Origin: Alphaproteobacteria bacterium
GTDB lineage: Bacteria > Pseudomonadota > Alphaproteobacteria > JANQSM01
Reading direction: 5' to 3'
Assembly (NCBI GenBank): GCA_028284025.1
Contig: JANQSM010000121.1
Coordinates: 1-5,020 of the forward strand
Length of the DNA: 5,020 bases
Shown: piece by piece, positions 1 to 4,705 of the stretch
Numbering within the stretch: the stretch's first letter is position 1
How the letters are laid out: each line of letters starts with the position of its first letter
The notes under the pieces: model-generated
Seen by the model: only the letters and a program-made list of their open reading frames with translations
Database searches by the model: none
Told to the model about the DNA's origin: nothing
Translations under genes and position numbers: made by a program

Positions 1-2
1 TT

Positions 3-452
3 GAAGAGCTTTTCGTAGGAACCGCTCATGCAGCCGTGGGTACAATCAGCTATATCGCCAATATTGATTTTAATAAGAACGGCGTAAATGATTCAGGAGA
101 TTTCTATTACTTCTCTTACTGCGTATTTGTACAGCGAGAATCTTGTCCAGATGCTGACATTGACGGTAATGGCCAAGTAAATCAGGATGACTGGACATAC
201 TTTGTGAGTGGCGCAGAAGAATACGCACCTGATAATCCTGATCAAAATGAATTTGGATACTACGATGTTGAAGGAACTGGCGGTGAAGAACTGCTGATTC
301 AGATCGAACAAGCTCAACCTGAATGGTTTGCTGGCAGTGGAATTGGCGGTGTACTGGTTGCTAAACCAGGTTTGGATCTGCAAAGCATTGTCAATTACAG
401 CCATGCTGGTGAAGTCGGAGACATCAAAGCAGCGATTATGAAAATCTTCTAA
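3..452 (+). CDS. C-terminal part of an EF-hand/dockerin-like calcium-binding protein (5' partial)
   Basis: The frame is open from the left edge (first full codon at 3) to TAA at 450-452, giving 149 residues of a longer protein. Two calcium-loop motifs are visible: DFNKNGVNDSGD (residues 22-33 of the visible part) and DIDGNGQVNQDD (52-63). The second matches the dockerin type I pattern D-x-D/N-x-D/N-G-x-V-N-x-x-D; the first is EF-hand-like but one position off that pattern. Two cysteines between them (40 and 48) could form a disulfide, which would suit an exported protein, but the N-terminus that would carry a signal peptide is outside the window. The last 80 or so residues are acidic, then Gly-rich, and I do not recognise them. 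The GTG at 36 has no convincing ribosome site and the frame continues upstream, so it is not the start. A strong terminator follows 28 bp later, so this is the last gene of its transcript. The calcium-binding call is fairly safe; the overall role is unknown. Confidence 0.8.
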   Translation, partial: EELFVGTAHAAVGTISYIANIDFNKNGVNDSGDFYYFSYCVFVQRESCPDADIDGNGQVNQDDWTYFVSGAEEYAPDNPDQNEFGYYDVEGTGGEELLIQIEQAQPEWFAGSGIGGVLVAKPGLDLQSIVNYSHAGEVGDIKAAIMKIF

Positions 453-480
453 TCGCGACTTAGAATAAAATAAATTTCCC

Positions 481-516
481 AAAACCCGGTACAGTATTAG
501 GCTGTGTCGGGTTTTT
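481..516 (+). terminator. Rho-independent terminator of the calcium-binding protein gene
   Basis: AAAACCCGGTACAG (481-494) pairs with CTGTGTCGGGTTTT (502-515) along 14 bp, two of them G-U wobbles, around a 7-nt loop (TATTAGG). The 3' arm runs into a T tract ending at 516. It begins 28 bp after the stop codon at 452. The A-rich 5' arm would also give a short T run on the opposite strand, so weak two-way action is possible. Confidence 0.88.
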
Positions 517-581
517 ACTATCTGTATCCGGTATAGTTGAAGAGGCCTAAGAACTTTTTAAGATTTAATATCTATGCTTAC

Positions 582-617
582 AAAAAAAAGCGGTGATAAG
601 AGAAACTCTTACCACCG
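582..617 (-). terminator. Rho-independent terminator facing nrdB
   Basis: On the minus strand a stem of about 12 bp with one mismatch is formed by 606-617 and 591-602, with a 3-nt loop at 603-605. It is followed after one base by eight consecutive T residues (A run at 582-589 on the + strand). This is a textbook intrinsic terminator for leftward transcription. The nearest upstream gene is nrdB, which stops at 925, so it probably ends the nrdB transcript about 300 nt past the stop codon unless a small RNA or gene in between has its own promoter. Confidence 0.85.
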
Positions 618-640
618 GTCAAGTTGCTTGAGGCTAACTT

Positions 641-687
641 TTAAACCTGTTTGAAAACAATGCCCATAGTTTTCAAAAGGCTTTTAA
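641..687. repeat. Long imperfect hairpin after nrdB
   Basis: TTTGAAAAC (650-658) pairs perfectly with GTTTTCAAA (669-677) around a 10-nt loop. The stem extends by CCT/AGG (646-648 with 678-680) after one bulged G at 649, and then by TTAAA/TTTAA (641-645 with 683-687) across a 2-nt bulge. The total is about 17 bp. Neither side carries a good T run, so it is not a terminator. It would be part of the nrdB 3' tail if transcription runs to the terminator at 582-617. It could be a 3'-end stabiliser, part of a small RNA, or a dispersed palindromic repeat; the window holds only one copy. Confidence 0.65.
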
Positions 688-778
688 CTTCTACTGACAC
701 GATAGCCACATCCGCGCCAGCCTTGTAACCCTGCCAAAATATCCTGCCAGATATCTAAACTCGAGAGTGAGGTTAGCA

Positions 779-808
779 TAAGGTAACACGACTATTGTGT
801 TAACCTTA
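779..808. repeat. Hairpin with single bulge, 117 bp after nrdB
   Basis: TAAGGTAACAC (779-789) pairs with GTGTTAACCTTA (797-808) along 11 bp with one bulged A at 802 and a 7-nt loop (790-796). No T tract follows on the minus strand. On the + strand T-rich sequence begins only about 8 nt later (CTTTTCC, then a T6 run), so it is a weak terminator candidate there. It is the second stable stem between nrdB and its probable terminator. Confidence 0.6.
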
Positions 809-924
809 CATTAACTTTTCCATTTTTTAAATCCATAGTCAAGCTTAAATACACAAGCCCTGCTATAGAGCCAAATTTTAATGGCTTATAAAAAAAACTT
901 TAAATTCAATCAATTAGATTGCCT

Positions 925-1920
925 TTAAACTGGTGCTCCTGGAGTTTCCCCAAAGTCTGCGTCAAAAGCATCTTCCCACTTACCTGCTGTTGCAGAACGG
1001 CTATATTCCGTAGCACGCCCTTCAAAGAAGTTCATGTGCTCTACACCATTAAGCATTTCGTCCATCCACGGCAGTGGGTTCTCACCAATGCTGTAGATCG
1101 GCTGTAATCCCAGCTGGCTCAGGCGTCTGTCCCCGATATACCGAATATATCTTTTGACATCCTCTGCTGCCATTCCTTCAACATCCCCTTGCTCAAATGC
1201 CAGATCAATAAAAGCATCTTCATGAGTTACAATGGTTTCACACGCTTGAGTAAGATCACGGCGCAGCTCCTCCGTCCACACATCAGGGTTTTCTTGAATG
1301 AAAGTCCGGAACAAGCGAATCATAGACAAACAATGCAAGGTTTCATCCCGTACTGACCAGGTTACGATCTGCCCCATCCCCTTCATTTTGTTAAAGCGTG
1401 GGAAGTTCATCAAGATCGCAAAGCTTGCAAAGAGCTGTAAACCTTCGGTAAAAGCACCAAAAACAGCCATTGTTTTGGCAATTTCTGTTTTATCCCCTAC
1501 GCTGAAGGTCTGCATGTAATCATACTTATCCTTCATTTCCTTGTATTTTAGAAAGGCCTGGTACTCTAACTCCGGCATCCCAATGGTATCTAACAAGTGA
1601 GAATATGCCGCCACGTGTACTGTTTCAATATTGGAAAATGCGCTTAACATCATCAAGACTTCTGTCGGCTGAAATACTTGAGAGTAATGTTTCATATAAC
1701 AATTATTCACTTCCACATCTGCTTGCGTGAAAAAGCGGAAAATCTGGGTCAACAGATTACGTTCCCCGTCTGTCAGCTTTTGGCGCCAGTCTTTTACGTC
1801 ATCTGCCAAAGGCACTTCTTCCGGCAACCAGTGAATGCGTTGCTGTGTTAACCAGGCCTCATAAGCCCACGGATAGTGGAATGGCTTGTATACAGGGTTT
1901 GGGGTCAATAATCGTGACAT
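925..1920 (-). CDS. nrdB: Class I ribonucleotide-diphosphate reductase, small (beta, R2) subunit
   Basis: NrdB holds the diiron centre and tyrosyl radical with which the NrdA subunit reduces ribonucleoside diphosphates to deoxyribonucleotides in the cytoplasm. The 331-residue protein has the full ligand set by motif: D68 (or E70) in QADVEVNN, E99 and H102 in NIETVH, radical tyrosine Y106, E159 in TEGLQLF, and E193/H196 in RDETLH. Because the tyrosine is present, this is not the tyrosine-less Chlamydia type. Residues 296-318 (MNFFEGRATEYSRSAT and following) form the conserved C-terminal region; the last dozen residues are probably the flexible tail that docks on NrdA. The ATG at 1918-1920 is preceded by AAGGAG (1928-1933) at 7-nt spacing, and the protein begins where relatives do. 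It is transcribed alone here: no nrdA is adjacent in the window, so the large subunit must be encoded elsewhere. Control by NrdR, and possibly DnaA, is suggested by sites upstream. The sequence type points to Alphaproteobacteria. Confidence 0.97.
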   Translation of the reverse strand: MSRLLTPNPVYKPFHYPWAYEAWLTQQRIHWLPEEVPLADDVKDWRQKLTDGERNLLTQIFRFFTQADVEVNNCYMKHYSQVFQPTEVLMMLSAFSNIETVHVAAYSHLLDTIGMPELEYQAFLKYKEMKDKYDYMQTFSVGDKTEIAKTMAVFGAFTEGLQLFASFAILMNFPRFNKMKGMGQIVTWSVRDETLHCLSMIRLFRTFIQENPDVWTEELRRDLTQACETIVTHEDAFIDLAFEQGDVEGMAAEDVKRYIRYIGDRRLSQLGLQPIYSIGENPLPWMDEMLNGVEHMNFFEGRATEYSRSATAGKWEDAFDADFGETPGAPV

Positions 1921-2037
1921 GTAATCTCTCCTTTTCGTTATATTTTAGGGGCTTTACCCAGCCTACCTTATTGCAGCCTTATTAATTACAGATAGTCGCA
2001 ACTGCTTAAAGGACAATCGCCCAAAAGCAGCCAAAAT

Positions 2038-2046
2038 TTATCCACA
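2038..2046 (+). promoter_or_regulatory. DnaA box (perfect consensus) in the nrdB leader
   Basis: TTATCCACA is an exact match to the strong DnaA-binding 9-mer. It lies in the untranslated leader of nrdB, about 105 nt after the predicted transcription start and 118 bp before the start codon. In E. coli the nrdAB promoter region also carries DnaA boxes and responds to DnaA, which makes a real site plausible. A single 9-mer can occur by chance, and I see no second good copy nearby. Confidence 0.5.
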
Positions 2047-2062
2047 AGGTGTTGGCAGACTT

Positions 2063-2081
2063 AAGACGTCACCACCGTCTT
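2063..2081. repeat. Small hairpin in the nrdB leader
   Basis: AAGACG (2063-2068) pairs with CGTCTT (2076-2081) around a 7-nt loop. It sits in the roughly 230-nt leader between the predicted nrdB start site and its start codon. No T run follows on the minus strand, so it is not an attenuator by itself. It could shape the leader RNA or be incidental. Confidence 0.4.
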
Positions 2082-2131
2082 GCTTTTCATATAAAAAGGT
2101 ACCCTGCCACCAAACGTTTTATTCCCTGCAC

Positions 2132-2147
2132 CCACTATATATTGTGC
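2132..2147 (-). promoter_or_regulatory. NrdR box 1 (start-site proximal) of nrdB
   Basis: CCACTATATATTGTGC matches the 16-bp NrdR box consensus ACACWATATATWGTGT at 14 of 16 positions, including the whole core. NrdR is the ATP-cone/zinc-ribbon repressor of ribonucleotide reductase genes. The box lies just downstream of the predicted nrdB transcription start (about 2151), where bound repressor would block the polymerase. Its centre is 31 bp from that of the second box, about three helical turns, as expected for tandem NrdR boxes on one face of the DNA. Confidence 0.88.
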
Positions 2148-2157
2148 TTATAAAATA

Positions 2158-2185
2158 ATTGTAGACCATATATAGTGATTTTCAA
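2158..2185 (-). promoter_or_regulatory. Predicted sigma-70-type promoter of nrdB
   Basis: On the minus strand, TTGAAA (2185-2180) and TACAAT (2163-2158) are separated by 16 bp, each five of six bases from consensus. The predicted start is near 2151, giving a leader of about 230 nt before nrdB. The NrdR boxes overlap exactly this element, which supports it. An alternative -35, TTGACT at 2190-2185, leaves 21 bp to the same -10 and fits less well. Confidence 0.7.
2163..2178 (-). promoter_or_regulatory. NrdR box 2 (in the nrdB promoter spacer)
   Basis: AGACCATATATAGTGA matches the NrdR consensus at 13 of 16 positions, with the ATATAT core intact. It fills the spacer between the -35 and -10 elements of the predicted nrdB promoter. 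It pairs with the box at 2132-2147 at the usual three-turn spacing, and the pairing supports both calls more than either does alone. Confidence 0.85.
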
Positions 2186-2231
2186 GTCAAAAAAGGCAGC
2201 ATACATAAATGTGCATAAGTCTATAAGAGAG

Positions 2232-2654
2232 TCAGGATTGCCCAGCTTCGTTTAAATTGCGTGCCAGAGCTTCAAGAGCGTAATCATGGTGCTTACGCAA
2301 GGTTACGTGAGAACGGCCATCCATATCTTCCAGCCGCCGCCAGGGAATCCCGCAGGCGCGTGCCCACACCAGACGCCGGTTTTCTTTTGGCATGGCAAGC
2401 ATCCATTGCAAGCATTCATCCATCCGGTCTATCGCTTTAGGGCTAGGAGGGCCTTTCCGGTTACTTTCTGTACCAAAGCCGCGCAAAGAAAAAGAATCAA
2501 TCACCACATCCGGCCAAGCAGTCATTTTCGGCTTTAAAAAACCCTTGGGTAATCGCTTTAAGGTATCTGAGGCTTCTTTAAACCTTTCAGCCAGAATATC
2601 AGCGGTAATTGGAGTATATAAGGGGCGATCAAGATCAATAGTAGTTGTTGGCAT
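2232..2654 (-). CDS. DUF6362-like small protein with probable C-terminal helix-turn-helix
   Basis: This 140-residue protein resembles, from memory, the DUF6362 family found in alphaproteobacterial prophages and islands. The N-terminal block has TADILAERFKEASDTLKRLP (17-36) and a WPDVV segment (47-51). The C-terminal block begins GPPSPKAIDRMDECLQWM (68-85) and continues through LVWARACGIPWRRLE (95-109) and TLRKHHDYAL (118-127), a pattern like a helix-turn-helix followed by a recognition helix. The role of the family is not established; nucleic-acid binding is an inference. There is no signal peptide or membrane segment. The ATG at 2652-2654 has an excellent ribosome site (AGGAGG at 2660-2665, 5-nt spacing). 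The start lies 59 bp after the stop of the XRE gene on the same strand, so the two are probably co-transcribed. The stop is 46 bp before the -35 of the nrdB promoter, and I see no clear terminator between them. Confidence 0.82.
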   Translation of the reverse strand: MPTTTIDLDRPLYTPITADILAERFKEASDTLKRLPKGFLKPKMTAWPDVVIDSFSLRGFGTESNRKGPPSPKAIDRMDECLQWMLAMPKENRRLVWARACGIPWRRLEDMDGRSHVTLRKHHDYALEALARNLNEAGQS

Positions 2655-2713
2655 CTTTTCCTCCTGTGCCTTGAAATGAAAGAGAATTGAGAATTAAAAT
2701 TTATTGCTGGGCC

Positions 2714-3415
2714 TTATGAATCAATAAAGGCAAATTTCAGCTTAGATTTGGTTTCTGGCTGTGATTTTGTCAGATCATTTGCTACCCGGCGCTGCATAAT
2801 ACGTTCTGCATTTTTTCGCATATGCGCATGAATGGAATTACGAATCGCTGCCGGACGATGTTCAACAGGCTGTACCCCGGGGTAAAAAAGAGCATTTTCT
2901 CCCTTAGCCAGCAACACCTTATTTGCGTTGCGCACCAAAGTTTTTATATCAATCGGGCGACCTTCAAACTTAAACTGGCGATCATTAATGACAGTCACGC
3001 TTTTACCTAGAACTTCAACAGCACGTTTCAGGACTGGAGAAAGGGAATATCCTTCAGGAGGCTCTGCCATCATTTGCTCAAATTGTTGTTCGGTATGTTT
3101 ATCAAATTCCCGTGATATCCGCGACCATGGATATATAAACTGCTTTACAGCTTTTTGGTCCTTGCCCTTCACCGGAATTTCTTCAATAAAGTGTGTTGCC
3201 TCATTAATCACAGCGGTTTCCCCGTCTTTTCCCGAGAAATCGTGCCAGGTTACCTGCCCTTCTGTTAGTTCAAAGATCTTTTGCATCATCTTTTTGCTGG
3301 GAACGCGGCTATAATTTAAATAGCGATAAATAGTCATTCTGCTTTTAACACCAAGCATCTCGCCAAATTTATTAGGAGAAATTTTATTTTTTGCCAAATA
3401 GTCTGAGAGTTTCAT
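2714..3415 (-). CDS. XRE-family HTH regulator with an uncharacterised C-terminal domain
   Basis: Residues 1-60 form a Cro/C1-type DNA-binding domain: MKLSDYLAKN starts helix 1, helices 2-3 cover about 15-34 (NKFGEMLGV, then SRMTIYRYL), and TEGQVTWHDF (51-60) closes the domain as in many alphaproteobacterial XRE proteins. Residues 61-233 match nothing I recognise. There is no LexA-type peptidase signature, and a basic stretch occurs at about 186-215 (HRPAAIRNSIHAHMRKNAER). An in-frame TGA lies two codons upstream, so the ATG at 3413-3415 is the earliest possible start, and it matches where the domain normally begins. Its ribosome site is poor: GAGG ends only 1 nt before the ATG, and AAGG lies 13 nt away. 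A short overlapping upstream ORF with a good site may supply ribosomes. The gene probably forms a unit with the downstream DUF6362-like gene. It likely acts as repressor of its own promoter and perhaps of the divergent one. Confidence 0.85.
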   Translation of the reverse strand: MKLSDYLAKNKISPNKFGEMLGVKSRMTIYRYLNYSRVPSKKMMQKIFELTEGQVTWHDFSGKDGETAVINEATHFIEEIPVKGKDQKAVKQFIYPWSRISREFDKHTEQQFEQMMAEPPEGYSLSPVLKRAVEVLGKSVTVINDRQFKFEGRPIDIKTLVRNANKVLLAKGENALFYPGVQPVEHRPAAIRNSIHAHMRKNAERIMQRRVANDLTKSQPETKSKLKFAFIDS

Positions 3416-3465
3416 ACCTCAAGTTGCACCTTGTTTTGTTAATACCCATCACGAGTTGTGTCCTC

Positions 3466-3488
3466 TTTGTATGTCTTTTTAATACAAA
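3466..3488. promoter_or_regulatory. Inverted repeat overlapping the XRE promoter (candidate operator)
   Basis: TTTGTAT (3466-3472) and ATACAAA (3482-3488) are perfect 7-bp arms separated by 9 bp, a geometry typical of operators for dimeric HTH repressors. The dyad covers the predicted -10 and start site of the XRE gene. Part of the left arm is repeated directly at 3519-3526 (TTGTATGT), in the -10 area of the predicted opposite promoter. Autoregulation by the XRE protein is an inference. Confidence 0.45.
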
Positions 3489-3508
3489 AAGAACATCATT
3501 GCAACCAA
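3479..3508 (-). promoter_or_regulatory. Predicted promoter of the XRE gene
   Basis: On the minus strand TTGGTT (3508-3503) and TATTAA (3484-3479) are spaced by 18 bp, with a predicted start near 3472 and a leader of about 57 nt. The -35 overlaps by two bases that of a predicted rightward promoter, as in phage-type divergent control regions. The hexamers are moderate matches, so the call rests partly on position and on the overlapping dyad. Confidence 0.45.
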
Positions 3509-3527
3509 AAGGTGCATATTGTATGTT
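3499..3527 (+). promoter_or_regulatory. Predicted rightward promoter, back-to-back with the XRE promoter
   Basis: TTGCAA (3499-3504) and TATGTT (3522-3527) are spaced by 17 bp; each hexamer matches four of six consensus bases. The predicted start is near 3534, immediately before the dyad ATCACA-GAGG-TGTGAT (3536-3551). It could produce a long leader for the gene at 3747 or a short transcript of its own. The matches are weak and the call is tentative. Confidence 0.35.
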
Positions 3528-3535
3528 ATAAAACC

Positions 3536-3551
3536 ATCACAGAGGTGTGAT
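3536..3551. promoter_or_regulatory. Inverted repeat ATCACA-N4-TGTGAT (candidate operator)
   Basis: Perfect 6-bp arms flank GAGG. A related but degenerate copy, ATCACGAGTTGTGTC, lies at 3448-3462 in the XRE leader. The presence of two related elements on either side of the divergent promoters suggests binding sites for one protein, possibly the XRE regulator. The GAGG core may also serve as a ribosome site for a 9-codon ORF at 3554-3583. Confidence 0.4.
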
Positions 3552-3746
3552 TAATGAAGGTAAATATTTTTAAAATCAATTAGTTATAATAATAAATTAA
3601 TTTTTCTAGTTAATAACTGCATTTGGATACATTTTGTGCATTTAATAGTGTGCTTTATGGCTCTATACAGATTGGTATGTGTGTGTTAAAATATTCGAAA
3701 CAAAAAATATTAATTAATAACGTGCACGCCCTGAGGCAGAAATTCT

Positions 3747-4658
3747 ATGGAAAACCCGCAAGAAATTATTTCAAACACATTGCAAAGCCTACAGGAACTA
3801 TCAAGTAGGACTCTGCCCGCAATCCGCCAAGCTGAGGAAGAAGACAGGCAAAGAAAGGAAGCTCACGAAGCTATTCGTATGCTAAAGATTCAAGACTCTT
3901 TGGGGCCTGTCATTTTAAAACCCGATGGCAGCCCTTTAAAGTATGCCGTCATTTATTTTGATAGCCAAGGCCGTGAGCCAGGGACAGGAAAAAGATTTGG
4001 GTTAGGCGGATATAATCCCACCAAGATCCCAACTATTTTTGAAGATACCTGTAATGCGCTTGGGGAAGCGGTAAGGTCAATCCCTTTCCCAGAGCTAAAT
4101 GCTGCAAAGATACTTTACAATACGGGAGTTAACTTTTTATACCCACCCTCAGCCAAAGACGGCCACGAAAAAAACAGCTGTCGCGATGAAGCAGCAGCAC
4201 ATCTGGATAAATTTGTGATTGATCCTATTAAGGCACTTGCCGAAAAGGGTTTGCTGGAACGTGTACAAGCATCAAATATTATTTCAGAAGCCTTTTTTAA
4301 CCAGGGTGATATGCGGAATTCTCCCAGCGTAAGACATCTAAGCAACTCAATTGCTATGGATAGGCAGAGAGCCTACGAAGCCCATGCCCATGCAATATTA
4401 GAGCAAGCTCAGGACTTATGGAACGCTGTTCGCCAATTGAAAGGGTCCTCTGCTGAAGAAGATCAGCAGCTTTTATTGGATTTTGCCGCAACGATACGAG
4501 ATTCTGAGCTGAATGGATTAAAATCAGCAAGCGTCCAATCCCTTTTAAAATGGGCAAAAGATGAAACAAAAGCACGTTTTCAAGAAAGTGCTACAGCCGC
4601 CTCTACCATGCCCCCAGGAGTAGTGCAGCGCGCTGCTGGTAACACTAATGGGGGCTAA
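3747..4658 (+). CDS. Hypothetical protein, 303 residues, no recognised family
   Basis: I do not recognise this protein. It looks soluble and cytoplasmic, with no signal peptide or membrane segment. Residues 1-50 are strongly charged and helical, with a possible short coiled coil around 27-48 (RQAEEEDRQRKEAHEAIRML). Residues 54-90 look like a small mixed alpha/beta part (GPVILKPDG, KYAVIYFDSQ, then a Gly-rich RFGLGGYNPT). The middle and C-terminal parts (95-280) look mostly helical, with repeated Ala/Glu/Gln stretches such as AHAHAILEQAQDLW. The last 20 residues are a flexible Ala/Gly/Pro tail. The ATG at 3747 has GAGG at 3733-3736 with 10-nt spacing, acceptable but not strong. The gene is divergent from the XRE regulator and converges on the next gene with only 36 bp between stop codons. 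A substrate, effector or phage-related role is possible, but nothing visible decides between them. Confidence 0.8.
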   Translation: MENPQEIISNTLQSLQELSSRTLPAIRQAEEEDRQRKEAHEAIRMLKIQDSLGPVILKPDGSPLKYAVIYFDSQGREPGTGKRFGLGGYNPTKIPTIFEDTCNALGEAVRSIPFPELNAAKILYNTGVNFLYPPSAKDGHEKNSCRDEAAAHLDKFVIDPIKALAEKGLLERVQASNIISEAFFNQGDMRNSPSVRHLSNSIAMDRQRAYEAHAHAILEQAQDLWNAVRQLKGSSAEEDQQLLLDFAATIRDSELNGLKSASVQSLLKWAKDETKARFQESATAASTMPPGVVQRAAGNTNGG

Positions 4659-4685
4659 TTTATTTCTTCAAAAAGATTATTAAAT

Positions 4686-4705
4686 GCCGACCTATTAACC
4701 TCGGC
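4686..4705 (-). terminator. Hairpin overlapping the stop codon of the last gene (weak terminator)
   Basis: GCCGA (4686-4690) pairs with TCGGC (4701-4705) around a 10-nt loop. On the minus strand the loop contains the stop codon TAA and a following TAG. T-rich sequence comes afterwards (ATTTAATAATC, then T5 at 4670-4674), but the T5 run is 11 nt from the stem, so the terminator is weak. On the + strand nothing T-rich follows, so it does not clearly end the gene at 3747-4658. Confidence 0.4.

Larger units (their letters stand above)
517..924. other. Intergenic region after nrdB, no convincing gene, several hairpins
   Basis: About 400 bp lie between the terminator of the left gene and the stop codon of nrdB. 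No open frame here has both a ribosome site and a recognisable protein. The longest small minus-strand frame starting with ATG covers 684-779 (31 residues, no Shine-Dalgarno). The region does hold three stable hairpins, listed separately, and an eight-A run at 890-897, which reads as T8 on the minus strand just after nrdB. That run follows only a weak 5-bp stem (907-911 with 917-921), separated by nine bases, so it is at best a poor first terminator. Confidence 0.6.
3416..3746. other. Divergent intergenic regulatory region
   Basis: This AT-rich stretch separates the leftward XRE gene from the rightward unknown gene. The left half (3425-3551) is dense in repeats that look like operators: TTTGTAT/ATACAAA at 3466-3488; ATCACA/TGTGAT at 3536-3551; a direct repeat TTGTATGT at 3467-3474 and 3519-3526; and TGCACCTT (3425-3432) with its inverse AAGGTGCA (3509-3516). 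The right half (3590-3740) is A/T-rich with no repeat or strong promoter that I can defend. TATACA at 3664-3669 could be a -10 for the gene at 3747, but its -35 is poor. Confidence 0.55.

Noticed and set aside
93..482. 129-codon minus-strand ORF opposite the calcium-binding protein gene
   Set aside because: It lies antisense to a frame with clear EF-hand/dockerin motifs, has no recognisable domain, and overlaps the terminator of the + strand gene. It is a shadow ORF.
517..924. tRNA or CRISPR array in the hairpin-rich region after nrdB
   Set aside because: The stems do not fold into a cloverleaf, no conserved tRNA loop bases are in place, and no regularly spaced direct repeats exist; the CCTGCCA pair (near 730 and 743) is too short and isolated.
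919..1519. Two + strand ORFs (919-1107 and 1298-1519) opposite nrdB
   Set aside because: Both lie inside or against a fully conserved nrdB on the other strand; their Cys/Arg/Lys-rich translations look like complement-strand artefacts.
2189..2216. Possible terminator for the DUF6362-like gene
   Set aside because: A T6 run (2189-2194) on the minus strand follows a stem that only pairs with a bulge and a 2-nt loop. It is too unstable to call.
2286..2679. + strand ORFs opposite the DUF6362-like gene
   Set aside because: The minus-strand frame has a strong ribosome site and family-like motifs; the + strand frames have neither.
2822..3314. + strand ORFs of 62 and 128 codons opposite the XRE gene
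   Set aside because: They are antisense to a clear HTH protein and rich in Cys/Ser/Arg without a domain, so they are shadows.
3623..3808. 61-codon + strand ORF overlapping the start of the 303-residue gene
   Set aside because: It has no ribosome site, its first part lies in the AT-rich control region, and it overlaps the better supported gene in another frame.
4115..4575. Minus-strand ORFs opposite the 303-residue gene
   Set aside because: The + strand frame is far longer, has a usable ribosome site and normal composition; the two antisense frames are short and lack starts with ribosome sites.
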